Assembly: GCA_045593265.1 (NCBI GenBank)
Contig: JAZNWH010000089.1
Coordinates: forward strand, 3,148-67,147
DNA length: 64,000 nt
DNA from: RGIG8497 sp045593265
GTDB lineage: Bacteria > Bacillota > Clostridia > RGIG6154
Direction: 5' to 3'
Shown piece after piece: positions 46,859 to 54,509 of this stretch (positions are counted from its first letter, which is position 1; the number at the start of each line of letters is the position of its first letter). The notes beneath the pieces are model-generated. The model saw only the letters and a program-made list of their open reading frames with translations, was not told the origin of the DNA and searched no databases. Position numbers and translations under genes: made by a program.

Positions 46859-47908
46859 CTAAAATTCAAGGCTTACATTTTCTTCAGGCTTAATATCAAT
46901 TTTCCAGCCTGTAAGCTTTGCTGCAAGTCTTGCATTCTGACCTTCTTTTCCTATTGCAAGAGAAAGCTGAAAAGCAGGTACTAATACATTGCAAATATGT
47001 TCTTCTTCATTAACATCTATTGAAACAACCTTAGCAGGGCTGAGTGATGCTGAAATAAATTCAGCAGGGTCTTCGCTCCACTTAATTATATCAACCTTTT
47101 CGCCGCCGAGAGCATCAACAACAGCCTGAACTCTTGTGCCTCTCTGTCCTACACAAGAACCGATAGGGTCAATATTAGGATTCTGGGCATAAACTGCAAT
47201 TTTTGTTCTGGAACCGGGTTCTCTGGCGATACCTTTGATTTCTACAGTTCCATCTGAAATTTCAGGAACTTCTGCTTCAAAAAGCTTACCTACGATACCT
47301 GAATTACTTCTTGAAACAATAATTTCAGGTCCGTAATTTCTCTTATTTACTTTTGCAATATAAAGCTTAATTTTATCTCCGGGATTAAAGTTTTCCCCTT
47401 CAATCTGTTCAGATGGAGGAATAACTGCTTCAAAATCCCCTACATCAACAATTATATTGTTTTTATCTATTCTTCTTACAACCCCTGTTGTAACAGTATT
47501 TTCTTTTTTACGGAATTCATTGTATAATTTACCGCTTTCTGCTTCACGAAGCTTCTGAAGAACAACCTGTTTTGCTGTCTGCGCAGCAATTCTTGAGAAA
47601 GGCTTCGGGTCAATTTCTTCCATAAATACATCCCCGACTTCATATTCAGGATTAATTTCCCTTGCTTCTTCAAGAGAACATTCCCCTGCATTAAAAGGCT
47701 CTTCGCAAACTGTAAATCTCTTATAAGCCTTTGACATACCGTTTTCTCTGTTTATACGCACTACAATGTCTGAATCCTTTAATTCAAGACTGCTTTTTTT
47801 GTATGCAATTGCAAGTGCTGTTTCAATTGCATTCATCATATACTCACGATCAATACCTTTTTCCTTTTCAAGCATATTAACCGCAGTAATAAGTTCCATA
47901 TTATCCAC
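46859..47908 (-). CDS. nusA: Transcription termination/antitermination factor NusA
   Basis: A 349-residue protein with N-terminal RNA polymerase-binding domain, S1 domain ('VTTGVVRRIDKNNIIVDVGDF') and two KH domains ('DPIGSCVGQRGTRVQAV', 'LAIGKEGQNARLAAKLTG'). The acidic C-terminal repeats of proteobacteria are absent, as usual in Firmicutes. Confidence 0.97.
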   Translation of the reverse strand: MDNMELITAVNMLEKEKGIDREYMMNAIETALAIAYKKSSLELKDSDIVVRINRENGMSKAYKRFTVCEEPFNAGECSLEEAREINPEYEVGDVFMEEIDPKPFSRIAAQTAKQVVLQKLREAESGKLYNEFRKKENTVTTGVVRRIDKNNIIVDVGDFEAVIPPSEQIEGENFNPGDKIKLYIAKVNKRNYGPEIIVSRSNSGIVGKLFEAEVPEISDGTVEIKGIAREPGSRTKIAVYAQNPNIDPIGSCVGQRGTRVQAVVDALGGEKVDIIKWSEDPAEFISASLSPAKVVSIDVNEEEHICNVLVPAFQLSLAIGKEGQNARLAAKLTGWKIDIKPEENVSLEF

Positions 47909-47920
47909 GTTTCTTCCTCC

Positions 47921-48385
47921 TTAAAATTCAACGTATAATTTTACTTCTGCTATTAATTTATTTTCAATTTCAACAGTTTCTCCCTTTTCGGTTTCAACTG
48001 TTGTTAAATTCTCATCTCTGTCTTTTAATACACACACAAGATTTTTTTCACCGTTAAAAGGTGCAAAAAACTTAATATTAACACAACTGTCCTTAAATCT
48101 GTCAAAATCTCTTTGTTTTTTAAGCTTTCTCTCTATCCCCGGTGAAGATACTTCAAGATAGTAACTCTCACTTATGGGGTCAGCTTCATCAAGTACATCA
48201 GAAAGAGGTCTGGAAACTGCTTCACATTCATCAATGGAAATAGTTCCATCTTCCTTATCAATGAATACTCTTAAAAAATAGTCGGGACCTTCTTTTTTAA
48301 ATTCTACATCATATATGAAAAGACCAAGATTTTCGGCGATTGGTGAAGCTAATTGTTCTACAATTTGCTCAGTTTTATTTGCCAT
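47921..48385 (-). CDS. rimP: Ribosome maturation factor RimP
   Basis: A 154-residue 30S assembly factor ('IYDVEFKKEGPDYFLRVFID', 'DECEAVSRPLSDVLDE', 'YYLEVSSPGIERKLK'). First gene of the nine-gene translation operon down to ribF. AAAGGAG precedes the ATG, and a structured leader precedes that. Confidence 0.96.
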   Translation of the reverse strand: MANKTEQIVEQLASPIAENLGLFIYDVEFKKEGPDYFLRVFIDKEDGTISIDECEAVSRPLSDVLDEADPISESYYLEVSSPGIERKLKKQRDFDRFKDSCVNIKFFAPFNGEKNLVCVLKDRDENLTTVETEKGETVEIENKLIAEVKLYVEF

Positions 48386-48404
48386 GAACTTTTCTCCTTT
48401 CTTT

Positions 48405-48469
48405 AATGTTGATTCATCTCAATACAGACGAAAGAGTGGACTCTATGTCCACTCTTTCTGACCAACATT
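48405..48469 (-). promoter_or_regulatory. Structured leader of the rimP-nusA operon
   Basis: A perfect 12-bp hairpin (GAAAGAGTGGAC / GTCCACTCTTTC, 48430-48458) is enclosed by AATGTTG (48405-48411) pairing with CAACATT (48463-48469). It lies between promoter and rimP start. No T-run follows. NusA-operon leaders are autoregulated in other bacteria, so a control role is likely (inference). Confidence 0.55.
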
Positions 48470-48485
48470 ATCAAACTGTAGGTAG

Positions 48486-48514
48486 ATTATACCATATATA
48501 TTTGTAAAAATCAA
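48486..48514 (-). promoter_or_regulatory. Promoter of the rimP-ribF operon
   Basis: Minus strand TTGATT (48509-48514), 17-base spacer, TATAAT (48486-48491). Confidence 0.7.
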
Positions 48515-48584
48515 GTGTTTTAGTAAAAATTTATGCATTTTTAAGACGTTTTATCCCTTATTTTAAAAAAATTTCAATTTACTA

Positions 48585-48613
48585 TTGCATTTTTGAATTA
48601 AAAATGTTATAAT
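48585..48613 (+). promoter_or_regulatory. Promoter of rpsT
   Basis: TTGCAT (48585-48590), 17-base spacer, TATAAT (48608-48613). Confidence 0.7.
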
Positions 48614-48646
48614 GATTTGCGTTAAATGATATTTGGAGGTGAAATT

Positions 48647-48910
48647 ATGCCTAATATTAAATCAGCTAAGAAGAGAGTTATGGTTGCAGAAATCAGACAC
48701 GGTCGTAATCAGGCTGTTAAAACTAACTTAAAAACTTTCATAAAGAAGTTTGAAGCTGCTGTAAGAAAAGGTGATAAAGCTTTAAGCCAGGAACTTTTAA
48801 ATACAACAGTTAAGAAGATTGATCAGGCTGTTGCTAAGGGTGTTCTTAAAAAGAATACTGCTGCAAGAAAGAAATCACAGCTTGCTAAAAGCTTTAATTC
48901 TATTGCCTAA
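48647..48910 (+). CDS. rpsT: 30S ribosomal protein S20
   Basis: An 87-residue basic helical protein starting 'MPNIKSAKKRV', the family start; the ATG at 48647 has GGAGGTG upstream, ruling out the longer frame from 48626. Single gene with own promoter and terminator. Confidence 0.97.
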   Translation: MPNIKSAKKRVMVAEIRHGRNQAVKTNLKTFIKKFEAAVRKGDKALSQELLNTTVKKIDQAVAKGVLKKNTAARKKSQLAKSFNSIA

Positions 48911-48929
48911 GGTCTTTAAAAGGTTCGCA

Positions 48930-48958
48930 CAGAGGCAGAATTGCTGCCTCTTTTTTGT
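48930..48958 (+). terminator. Terminator of rpsT
   Basis: AGAGGCAG / CTGCCTCT hairpin followed by TTTTT. Confidence 0.88.
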
Positions 48959-48999
48959 GTACCTTGTTTTTATTTAGTTAACTATTTTTCTGCTTTGTA

Positions 49000-49028
49000 T
49001 TGACTTTGATTTAAAAAAATTATACAAT
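49000..49028 (+). promoter_or_regulatory. Promoter of the two-component system
   Basis: TTGACT (49000-49005), 17-base spacer, TACAAT (49023-49028). Confidence 0.6.
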
Positions 49029-49044
49029 ATACAATGGTGATAAA

Positions 49045-49821
49045 ATGAGTTACAAATTTATATTTGTTGACGACGAAGAATTGCTTCGCAGAAATCTTCC
49101 TTATATGACAGACTGGAATGCCCTCGGTTTTGACTTTGCAGGGTCTTTTTCTACTGCAACCGAAGCTCTTAATTATATCCAGAACAATAAAATTGATTTA
49201 GTTTTATCCGATATACGACTTGGCGAAGAATCAGGACTTGAGCTTGCAGAAATACTTGATAACGAATTTCCTAACATTCTTGTAGTTTTAATAAGTGCAT
49301 ATAAAGAGTTTGAGTATGCAAAAAAAGCTATTGAATGTCATGTGTTCTCATACCTTACCAAGCCTACCTCTTACGATGATATCATAGAATTGTTTAATAA
49401 TGCAAAAAAAGAGCTTGATTTACGTATCTACGGTCAGGAAATTTCACCGGTTGCAAGTAAGGAACATTCATCAAGCAAAAAATCAATAGAAAAAGCTATC
49501 AACTATATAAATGAACACTTTACAGAAGATATTACCCGTGAACATATTGCAAGCTATCTTGATATGAATCCGGAATATTTCAGCAGATATTTTAAAAAAC
49601 ATACAGGTAAAAAGATGGTTGATTATGTAAATGAGCTAAGAATCGGTTATGCTAAAAAACTCCTTGCTGAAACTAACATTAAAATATATGAAATATGTAC
49701 TAAATGCTGTTATAAGAGTATGCACTATTTTCTTATGCTTTTTAAACAATATACAAATATGACCCCTAACGAATACAGGGCAATACATTTTAAAAACGAG
49801 GAAGAAGGCCGTGAGAATTAA
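49045..49821 (+). CDS. YesN-type response regulator with AraC output domain
   Basis: A 258-residue protein: receiver domain with acidic pocket D9/D10 and phosphoacceptor Asp56 ('LVLSDIRLGEESGLE'), then an AraC double helix-turn-helix (about 155-258, 'IASYLDMNPEYFSRYFKKHTG'). In Firmicutes such regulators usually control carbohydrate uptake. The kinase gene overlaps its end by 11 bases. The target may be the sugar genes further on, but no binding site was identified. Confidence 0.92.
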   Translation: MSYKFIFVDDEELLRRNLPYMTDWNALGFDFAGSFSTATEALNYIQNNKIDLVLSDIRLGEESGLELAEILDNEFPNILVVLISAYKEFEYAKKAIECHVFSYLTKPTSYDDIIELFNNAKKELDLRIYGQEISPVASKEHSSSKKSIEKAINYINEHFTEDITREHIASYLDMNPEYFSRYFKKHTGKKMVDYVNELRIGYAKKLLAETNIKIYEICTKCCYKSMHYFLMLFKQYTNMTPNEYRAIHFKNEEEGREN

Positions 49822-51523
49822 TCTTTTCAAGGAACGCAGCGAACTAAGATGGAATAAAATACTCCAAAGTTACTGGAAAACTCTTACTGTTACTTTTTTA
49901 ATTCCATTTTTGCTTATTAACCTGCTGGTATCCGTTTACTACAGACATATTCTGGTAAATCAATCTATTTCAAATCAGCTTACTGCCCTTTACCAAAAAC
50001 ATTCATTACTTGACAATGTTGCACATGAAGCTGAAATTATATATTCACAGCTGTCCGCAAATGATACGGTCAGTGATTTTTTTGCGTTCAAAAATGCAAA
50101 CGATACCAAGGATTACTATTTTGATGGTCTCGGAGATGTTATCAAAAATATAACTGTCCTGAGTTCAAACCTCGATTCAATCTATTTATATAACGAATCT
50201 GCCGATTATGTCTTCTCCTCAAGAACACCAGGCAAAATTTCAACTTTTTTTGATAATGAATGGTATAATCTTTATAAAGAAAAAAAACTTAGCTTTGTAA
50301 CCTCGAGAATTTTTGACAACAAGCTTCTTATAACATACTGCTTTGCAGTAAACGCAAATTCACCTGAAATGGGATTTATTGTTGTTAATTTTAATATGAT
50401 AGACCTTTTTTCATTTTCTGTTTCGGAAGATGTGCACAATGTAAAGCTTTTGGATGAAAATGGTTTTACTTTTGAAAGAATTGATAATTCTATACAAAAA
50501 ACTTCAAATAATACTATAGTCCGTTTTATAGACAATTCCCAAAAGAGCGGAAGCTATACAACGCTATCAACTGCAGGTACATATTTAAAATCTACAGACG
50601 GTATTTTTACATTGTTTATCGAAAAGGAAAGCATTTTTGAAGACAATGAATATTTTACATTACTAATTTTATTAATGTCAATTATCCTGCTGGCAGTTTT
50701 TCTGTCCTTTATTCTTGCATATATGCTTTCATCAAAGCTTTATAATTACATTGCAGACATTGCTCTTTCCACTGATGCTACAGGTAATATAGAAGAAAGA
50801 GATGCACTTACAAGTGTAATCACAAAAATTGCTGCCAATTCTTTAAGTTCAAAAGAAGCTGATACAGAGCTTGCTGAAAAGGTTTCTCTGCTGCGGCAAA
50901 GTCAGACTATTGCTCTGCAAACTCAAATAACCCCTCATTTCCTGTACAATACACTTCAGGCAATTAATTTTACTACACTTAAGCTTTGTAACGGAGATAA
51001 CGATGCATCCCGTATGATAGTTCTTTTCTCAGAGCTTCTGCATGCGGCACTTGATACCAAAGAATACCTTGTTCCTTTAAAAACGGAAATTGAATACGTA
51101 AAACAATATCTTAAAATCCAGCAGTACAAATATGGTGATAAGTTCAGCTTCATCTTAGACCTTGATGAAAATACTGATAATATAACCGTTGTAAAGCTTA
51201 TGCTTCAACCTATAGTGGAAAACGCAATACATCACGGAATTTTGCCATCAAAAAGAAAATGCAGGATTATACTGTCTGCTATAACAACATCCGAAAAATT
51301 CATAATTAAAGTTTCAAATGACGGAGTAAGTATTCCTGCAGATAAAGTGCTTGAAATTAATTCTATGCTGGAAAATTCAAAAGAAATTTCACAAACAAAT
51401 CATATAGGGCTTTCAAATGTAAATCAAAGAATTAAGCTTATCTTCGGAGACAGCTACGGTTGCAGAATTCACTCAACTGATTCTCTTACCACAATAACAG
51501 TTACTTTGCCTTTGAACAATTAA
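49811..51523 (+). CDS. YesM-type sensor histidine kinase
   Basis: A 570-residue kinase: membrane segment at about 26-44, a large extracytoplasmic sensor domain to about 280, second membrane segment (about 283-306), then a His_kinase domain with phosphoacceptor His376 in 'QITPHFLYNTLQ' and an ATPase domain ('PIVENAIHHGI', 'HIGLSNVNQRI'). The start is GTG with GGAAGAAGG upstream. Partner of the preceding regulator; the ligand is unknown. Confidence 0.92.
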   Translation: MRINLFKERSELRWNKILQSYWKTLTVTFLIPFLLINLLVSVYYRHILVNQSISNQLTALYQKHSLLDNVAHEAEIIYSQLSANDTVSDFFAFKNANDTKDYYFDGLGDVIKNITVLSSNLDSIYLYNESADYVFSSRTPGKISTFFDNEWYNLYKEKKLSFVTSRIFDNKLLITYCFAVNANSPEMGFIVVNFNMIDLFSFSVSEDVHNVKLLDENGFTFERIDNSIQKTSNNTIVRFIDNSQKSGSYTTLSTAGTYLKSTDGIFTLFIEKESIFEDNEYFTLLILLMSIILLAVFLSFILAYMLSSKLYNYIADIALSTDATGNIEERDALTSVITKIAANSLSSKEADTELAEKVSLLRQSQTIALQTQITPHFLYNTLQAINFTTLKLCNGDNDASRMIVLFSELLHAALDTKEYLVPLKTEIEYVKQYLKIQQYKYGDKFSFILDLDENTDNITVVKLMLQPIVENAIHHGILPSKRKCRIILSAITTSEKFIIKVSNDGVSIPADKVLEINSMLENSKEISQTNHIGLSNVNQRIKLIFGDSYGCRIHSTDSLTTITVTLPLNN

Positions 51524-51544
51524 GCATTGCTTAGGGAGATTAAT

Positions 51545-52708
51545 ATGGAACTTATATTTAAAATTTTTATCAAAAACAAGGATGATTTAAAAAATCCAAA
51601 GGTACGTGCTTCTTATGAGACATTCGGAAGTGTTACCGGAATTGTTATGAATTTTATACTTTTTATGATTAAATTACTCGCAGGTATTATTTCCGGCTCT
51701 GTAAGTATTATGGCAGACGCTGTTAATAACTTATCGGACGCAGGCTCATCTGTAATAACACTTATAGGATTCAGGCTTTCAAAAAAGCCAGCAAGCAAAA
51801 CCCATCCCTTTGGACATGGAAGAATTGAATACCTGAGTGCAGTATTTGTTTCACTTATTATTATTTTAATGGGATTCGAACTTTTTAAATCTGCCCTTGC
51901 CAAAATCATTAATCCTGAAAGTATTTATGCTGATTTTGCGTCTGTTCTTATTATGGTACTTGCAATACTTGCAAAAGGATTTATGTTCTTCTTTTACAAT
52001 AAGATAGCAAAAAAAATCAATTCAGATTCCCTTAAAGCTGCTGCCAAAGACTCTTTGAGCGATTGTATTGCAACAGGTGCTGTTATTATTGGATTATTTA
52101 TCTTTATCCTTTTTGATATTAATATCGATGCATATCTAGGTCTTGGTGTATCATTATTTATTCTTTACACAGGAATAACTGCAGTTAAAGATTCACTTTC
52201 CCCACTGCTTGGAGAACCACCATCAAAAGAAATGGTTGAAGAAATTGAAAAAATTGTTATGGGACACGATGAAGTTTGTGGTATTCACGATTTAATTATT
52301 CACAACTACGGACCTGATAAATATATAATAACTCTTCACGCAGAAGTTCCTGCTTCAGGTGATATTCTCCTGCTTCACGATAAAATTGACCATATTGAAC
52401 GAGAGCTGGGAGAAAAGCTTGGCTGTATAGCAACCATACATATGGATCCTGTTGAAACTGACAATGAGTTGGTAAATGAGATTAAAGAATTTGCAGCATC
52501 TGTAATCAAAAGCATTGATTCTTCCCTCTCATTCCACGATTTCCGTATAGTTACAGGTAATACACATACAAATCTTATCTTTGACCTTATAATTCCCCAT
52601 AATTATAAAATGAGCGAAGACGACTTGCAGCAGCTTGTAGCCTACGAAATTCACAGAAGAAACACACATTACTATGCAGTGATACAGGTAGAACAATCTT
52701 ACATATAA
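51545..52708 (+). CDS. Cation diffusion facilitator, possibly manganese-type
   Basis: A 387-residue CDF transporter: six membrane segments, 'MADAVNNLSDAGSSV' in helix 2, 'HPFGHGRIEYLSA' after it, 'KDSLSDCIATGAV' in helix 5, and a C-terminal cytoplasmic dimerisation domain. The helix 2 and 5 metal-site residues read N-x3-D and D-x3-D instead of the H-x3-D of zinc transporters; an Asn/Asp set is known from manganese exporters such as MntE. The ATG at 51545 is preferred over TTG at 51527 because of AGGGAG. Confidence 0.88.
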   Translation: MELIFKIFIKNKDDLKNPKVRASYETFGSVTGIVMNFILFMIKLLAGIISGSVSIMADAVNNLSDAGSSVITLIGFRLSKKPASKTHPFGHGRIEYLSAVFVSLIIILMGFELFKSALAKIINPESIYADFASVLIMVLAILAKGFMFFFYNKIAKKINSDSLKAAAKDSLSDCIATGAVIIGLFIFILFDINIDAYLGLGVSLFILYTGITAVKDSLSPLLGEPPSKEMVEEIEKIVMGHDEVCGIHDLIIHNYGPDKYIITLHAEVPASGDILLLHDKIDHIERELGEKLGCIATIHMDPVETDNELVNEIKEFAASVIKSIDSSLSFHDFRIVTGNTHTNLIFDLIIPHNYKMSEDDLQQLVAYEIHRRNTHYYAVIQVEQSYI

Positions 52709-52978
52709 AAGAGGGTGTAGCAAAATGCACAGACCACACAAGGCAAAAGAAAGGCTTAACAAAGCCTTTGAATTCGGCTTTGTTAGCTCAGTTTCCTATA
52801 GCATCGAAAAGCGTACTTTGCTTTTCGCCAATGCTATGGATACGAGGAATGCCCAAGAAAACAAGTTTTAAACGAAGTTTGATTGGATGCATTCTACCGT
52901 TGTCCAATCTGCACTATTTTCCGTCCACCCCAAAGGAGCTGTAGCAAAACGAAATCCGTTTTGCTACAGCTCCTTTTA
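52708..52978. repeat. Gene-free segment with imperfect terminal inverted repeats and internal hairpins
   Basis: The left end AAAGAGGGTGTAGCAAAATG (52708-52727) and the right-end arm, which reads AAAGGAGCTGTAGCAAAACG in inverse orientation (52957-52976), agree at 16 of 20 positions. Between them lie two more hairpins: GCTTAACAAAGCC / GGCTTTGTTAGC (52754-52787) and ATAGCAT..CGAAAAGC / GCTTTTCG..ATGCTAT (52798-52837). No reading frame is convincing. It may be a degenerate non-autonomous element or an RNA. Confidence 0.45.
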
Positions 52979-52979
52979 T
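52932..52979 (+). terminator. Long hairpin, probable terminator of the cation efflux gene
   Basis: Perfect 20-bp stem (52932-52951 with 52957-52976), five-base loop, ending in CTCCTTTTATAT on the plus strand. Confidence 0.75.
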
Positions 52980-52990
52980 ATATTAATTGT

Positions 52991-53311
52991 CTATTTTGAT
53001 TTTTTGTCAGGTCTCTTGATTTTGTTCCATTCCTGATACGCTTCTTCTTTATCCTTTGTAGTTAAGTTAACATCAAAGTTTTCCTCGTCCTTTAAAAGAA
53101 CTATTGAATATGTACCGTTGTCGTAACGAAATTCATATTTTTTACCTTCAACCTCACAGCTGCCTAATGTAAACTTGGTAATATTATGCTCATTGTTATT
53201 TTGATTATTATTTCTGTGATGGTTGTTTCGTCCTGAATGATTGTTACGGTGATTTCTCTGGGAGTTTGATTTCCCATTAGAGTTATTTGCATTTTTATTG
53301 TTTTCTGCCAT
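52991..53311 (-). CDS. Asn/His-rich small protein, unknown
   Basis: A 106-residue protein: residues 1-45 are low-complexity Asn, His, Arg and Ser ('NNHSGRNNHHRNNNQNNN'), residues 46-106 form a normal-looking folded part ('VEGKKYEFRYDNGTYSIVLL') with a Lys-rich tail. I do not recognise it. The low-complexity head could bind metal or RNA, but nothing shows this directly. Confidence 0.6.
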   Translation of the reverse strand: MAENNKNANNSNGKSNSQRNHRNNHSGRNNHHRNNNQNNNEHNITKFTLGSCEVEGKKYEFRYDNGTYSIVLLKDEENFDVNLTTKDKEEAYQEWNKIKRPDKKSK

Positions 53312-53376
53312 TTTACTATCCTCATCATATAAATTTAACTGACATAATTATATCAGTTTTAAACTGCAATGTCAAA

Positions 53377-54360
53377 TCAAGAATTAAATTCATAAATTTT
53401 CACATCAATCAGCTTTTTACAATCGCACTTTCCTGAATTTATTTTTTCAAGCATCGCATCAACTGCAACACATGAGAGAGTGTCTCCTTCCATTCCTACA
53501 CTCACAATATCAAAAGGAAACTTGTAATTGATATTTACTGCATCAAAACTTACCATAGGAATATTGATACTGTCATATTTTTGCTTAAGCTTTGCTTTGA
53601 TTTCAAAAGCTACAAAATCCGAAAAAGCAATTATTGAGTCAAAATCATTAATTTTCTTCAAGGTTTCATCAATTTTATTTTCAGTATCTCCGCATATTGG
53701 ATTGAGTTCTGCAAACCTTGTTTCAGGTATATCAATTCCGTTTTCATCGAAAACATCTTTTATTCCTCTGAACCTTTCAACACTTGAACATATATGCTTA
53801 TATGCACCGAAATATATAATACTTTTATAGCCTTTGCTGAGAAGATATTCTCCTGCAATTCTTCCACCTTTATAATCATCTGCACAAACATAATCCGTTT
53901 CATAATCCGTAAAATATCTGCAGATAAGTATGTAAGGAATCTGAAGTTTATCTAAAAATTCAACGTTTCGTGTGCTTTTCTGACAAGGACATAAAAATAT
54001 TCCGTCAACTTGTTTGCTGCAAGCAGAAACAATAGCTTCATATTCCGTTTCTTCATCCTCGTTTGTGTTAAGAATAAAAACAGAATAATTGAATTCTCTT
54101 ATTTTCATTTCTATCATTTTTACCTGCTGGGCTATATACGGATTGGAAATGTCAGGAACGATAACTGCTACCGTATGGGTTTTTCCCGAACGAAGAGAAA
54201 CTGCAGCACTGTTTGAAATATACCCCATTTCCCTTGCAGCCTTCAAAACCTTATTCTTTGTCTCTTCAGATATATCGTCAATCCCATTTAATACATGGGA
54301 TACAGTTCCTATCGTTACTCCTAATTTGTTTGCAATATCTTTAAGTGTTACCTTCTTCAT
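53377..54360 (-). CDS. LacI-family transcriptional regulator
   Basis: A 327-residue repressor: N-terminal helix-turn-helix 'VTLKDIANKLGVTIGTVSHV' with hinge, then a periplasmic-binding-protein-like sugar domain ('GYKSIIYFGAYKHICSSVERFRG'). It is divergent from the sugar isomerase gene. Palindromes CTATAA-n-TTATAG overlap the -10 boxes of both its own promoter and the isomerase promoter, so it probably represses both. The inducer is likely a pentose or a related sugar (inference from the genes). Confidence 0.92.
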   Translation of the reverse strand: MKKVTLKDIANKLGVTIGTVSHVLNGIDDISEETKNKVLKAAREMGYISNSAAVSLRSGKTHTVAVIVPDISNPYIAQQVKMIEMKIREFNYSVFILNTNEDEETEYEAIVSACSKQVDGIFLCPCQKSTRNVEFLDKLQIPYILICRYFTDYETDYVCADDYKGGRIAGEYLLSKGYKSIIYFGAYKHICSSVERFRGIKDVFDENGIDIPETRFAELNPICGDTENKIDETLKKINDFDSIIAFSDFVAFEIKAKLKQKYDSINIPMVSFDAVNINYKFPFDIVSVGMEGDTLSCVAVDAMLEKINSGKCDCKKLIDVKIYEFNS

Positions 54361-54379
54361 TTTTCACCTCATAAATTCA

Positions 54380-54417
54380 CTATAAATTATAGTACACAAT
54401 TTCCGTAAATTTGTCAA
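54380..54417 (-). promoter_or_regulatory. LacI gene promoter with operator
   Basis: Minus strand TTGACA (54412-54417), 17-base spacer, TACTAT (54389-54394). CTATAAATTATAG (54380-54392) is palindromic and overlaps the -10. Confidence 0.65.
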
Positions 54418-54425
54418 TGTTTTTG

Positions 54426-54485
54426 TTGACAAAACTGTTTGTTTATGCTACTATAACCTTATAGTTGCTATAAGGTTATAGTAGC
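54426..54485 (+). promoter_or_regulatory. Isomerase promoter with double palindromic operator
   Basis: TTGACA (54426-54431), 17-base spacer, TACTAT (54449-54454). From 54447 to 54485 runs a perfect inverted repeat of two 18-base arms with a three-base centre. Each arm contains its own 14-base palindrome: CTATAACCTTATAG (54451-54464) and CTATAAGGTTATAG (54468-54481). These are probably two LacI-family sites; as RNA the repeat would form a strong hairpin at the transcript start. Confidence 0.75.
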
Positions 54486-54509
54486 GTTTTAAAGATTGGA
54501 GTGAATACA

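Noticed and set aside
52776..52860. tRNA-like segment (TTAGCTCAGTT resembles a D-arm)
   Set aside because: No T-arm GTTCGAATC and no 7-bp acceptor stem; the bases take part in other hairpins.
54501..54509. GTG start for the isomerase
   Set aside because: TTGGAG overlaps the GTG; the ATG at 54510 has proper spacing.
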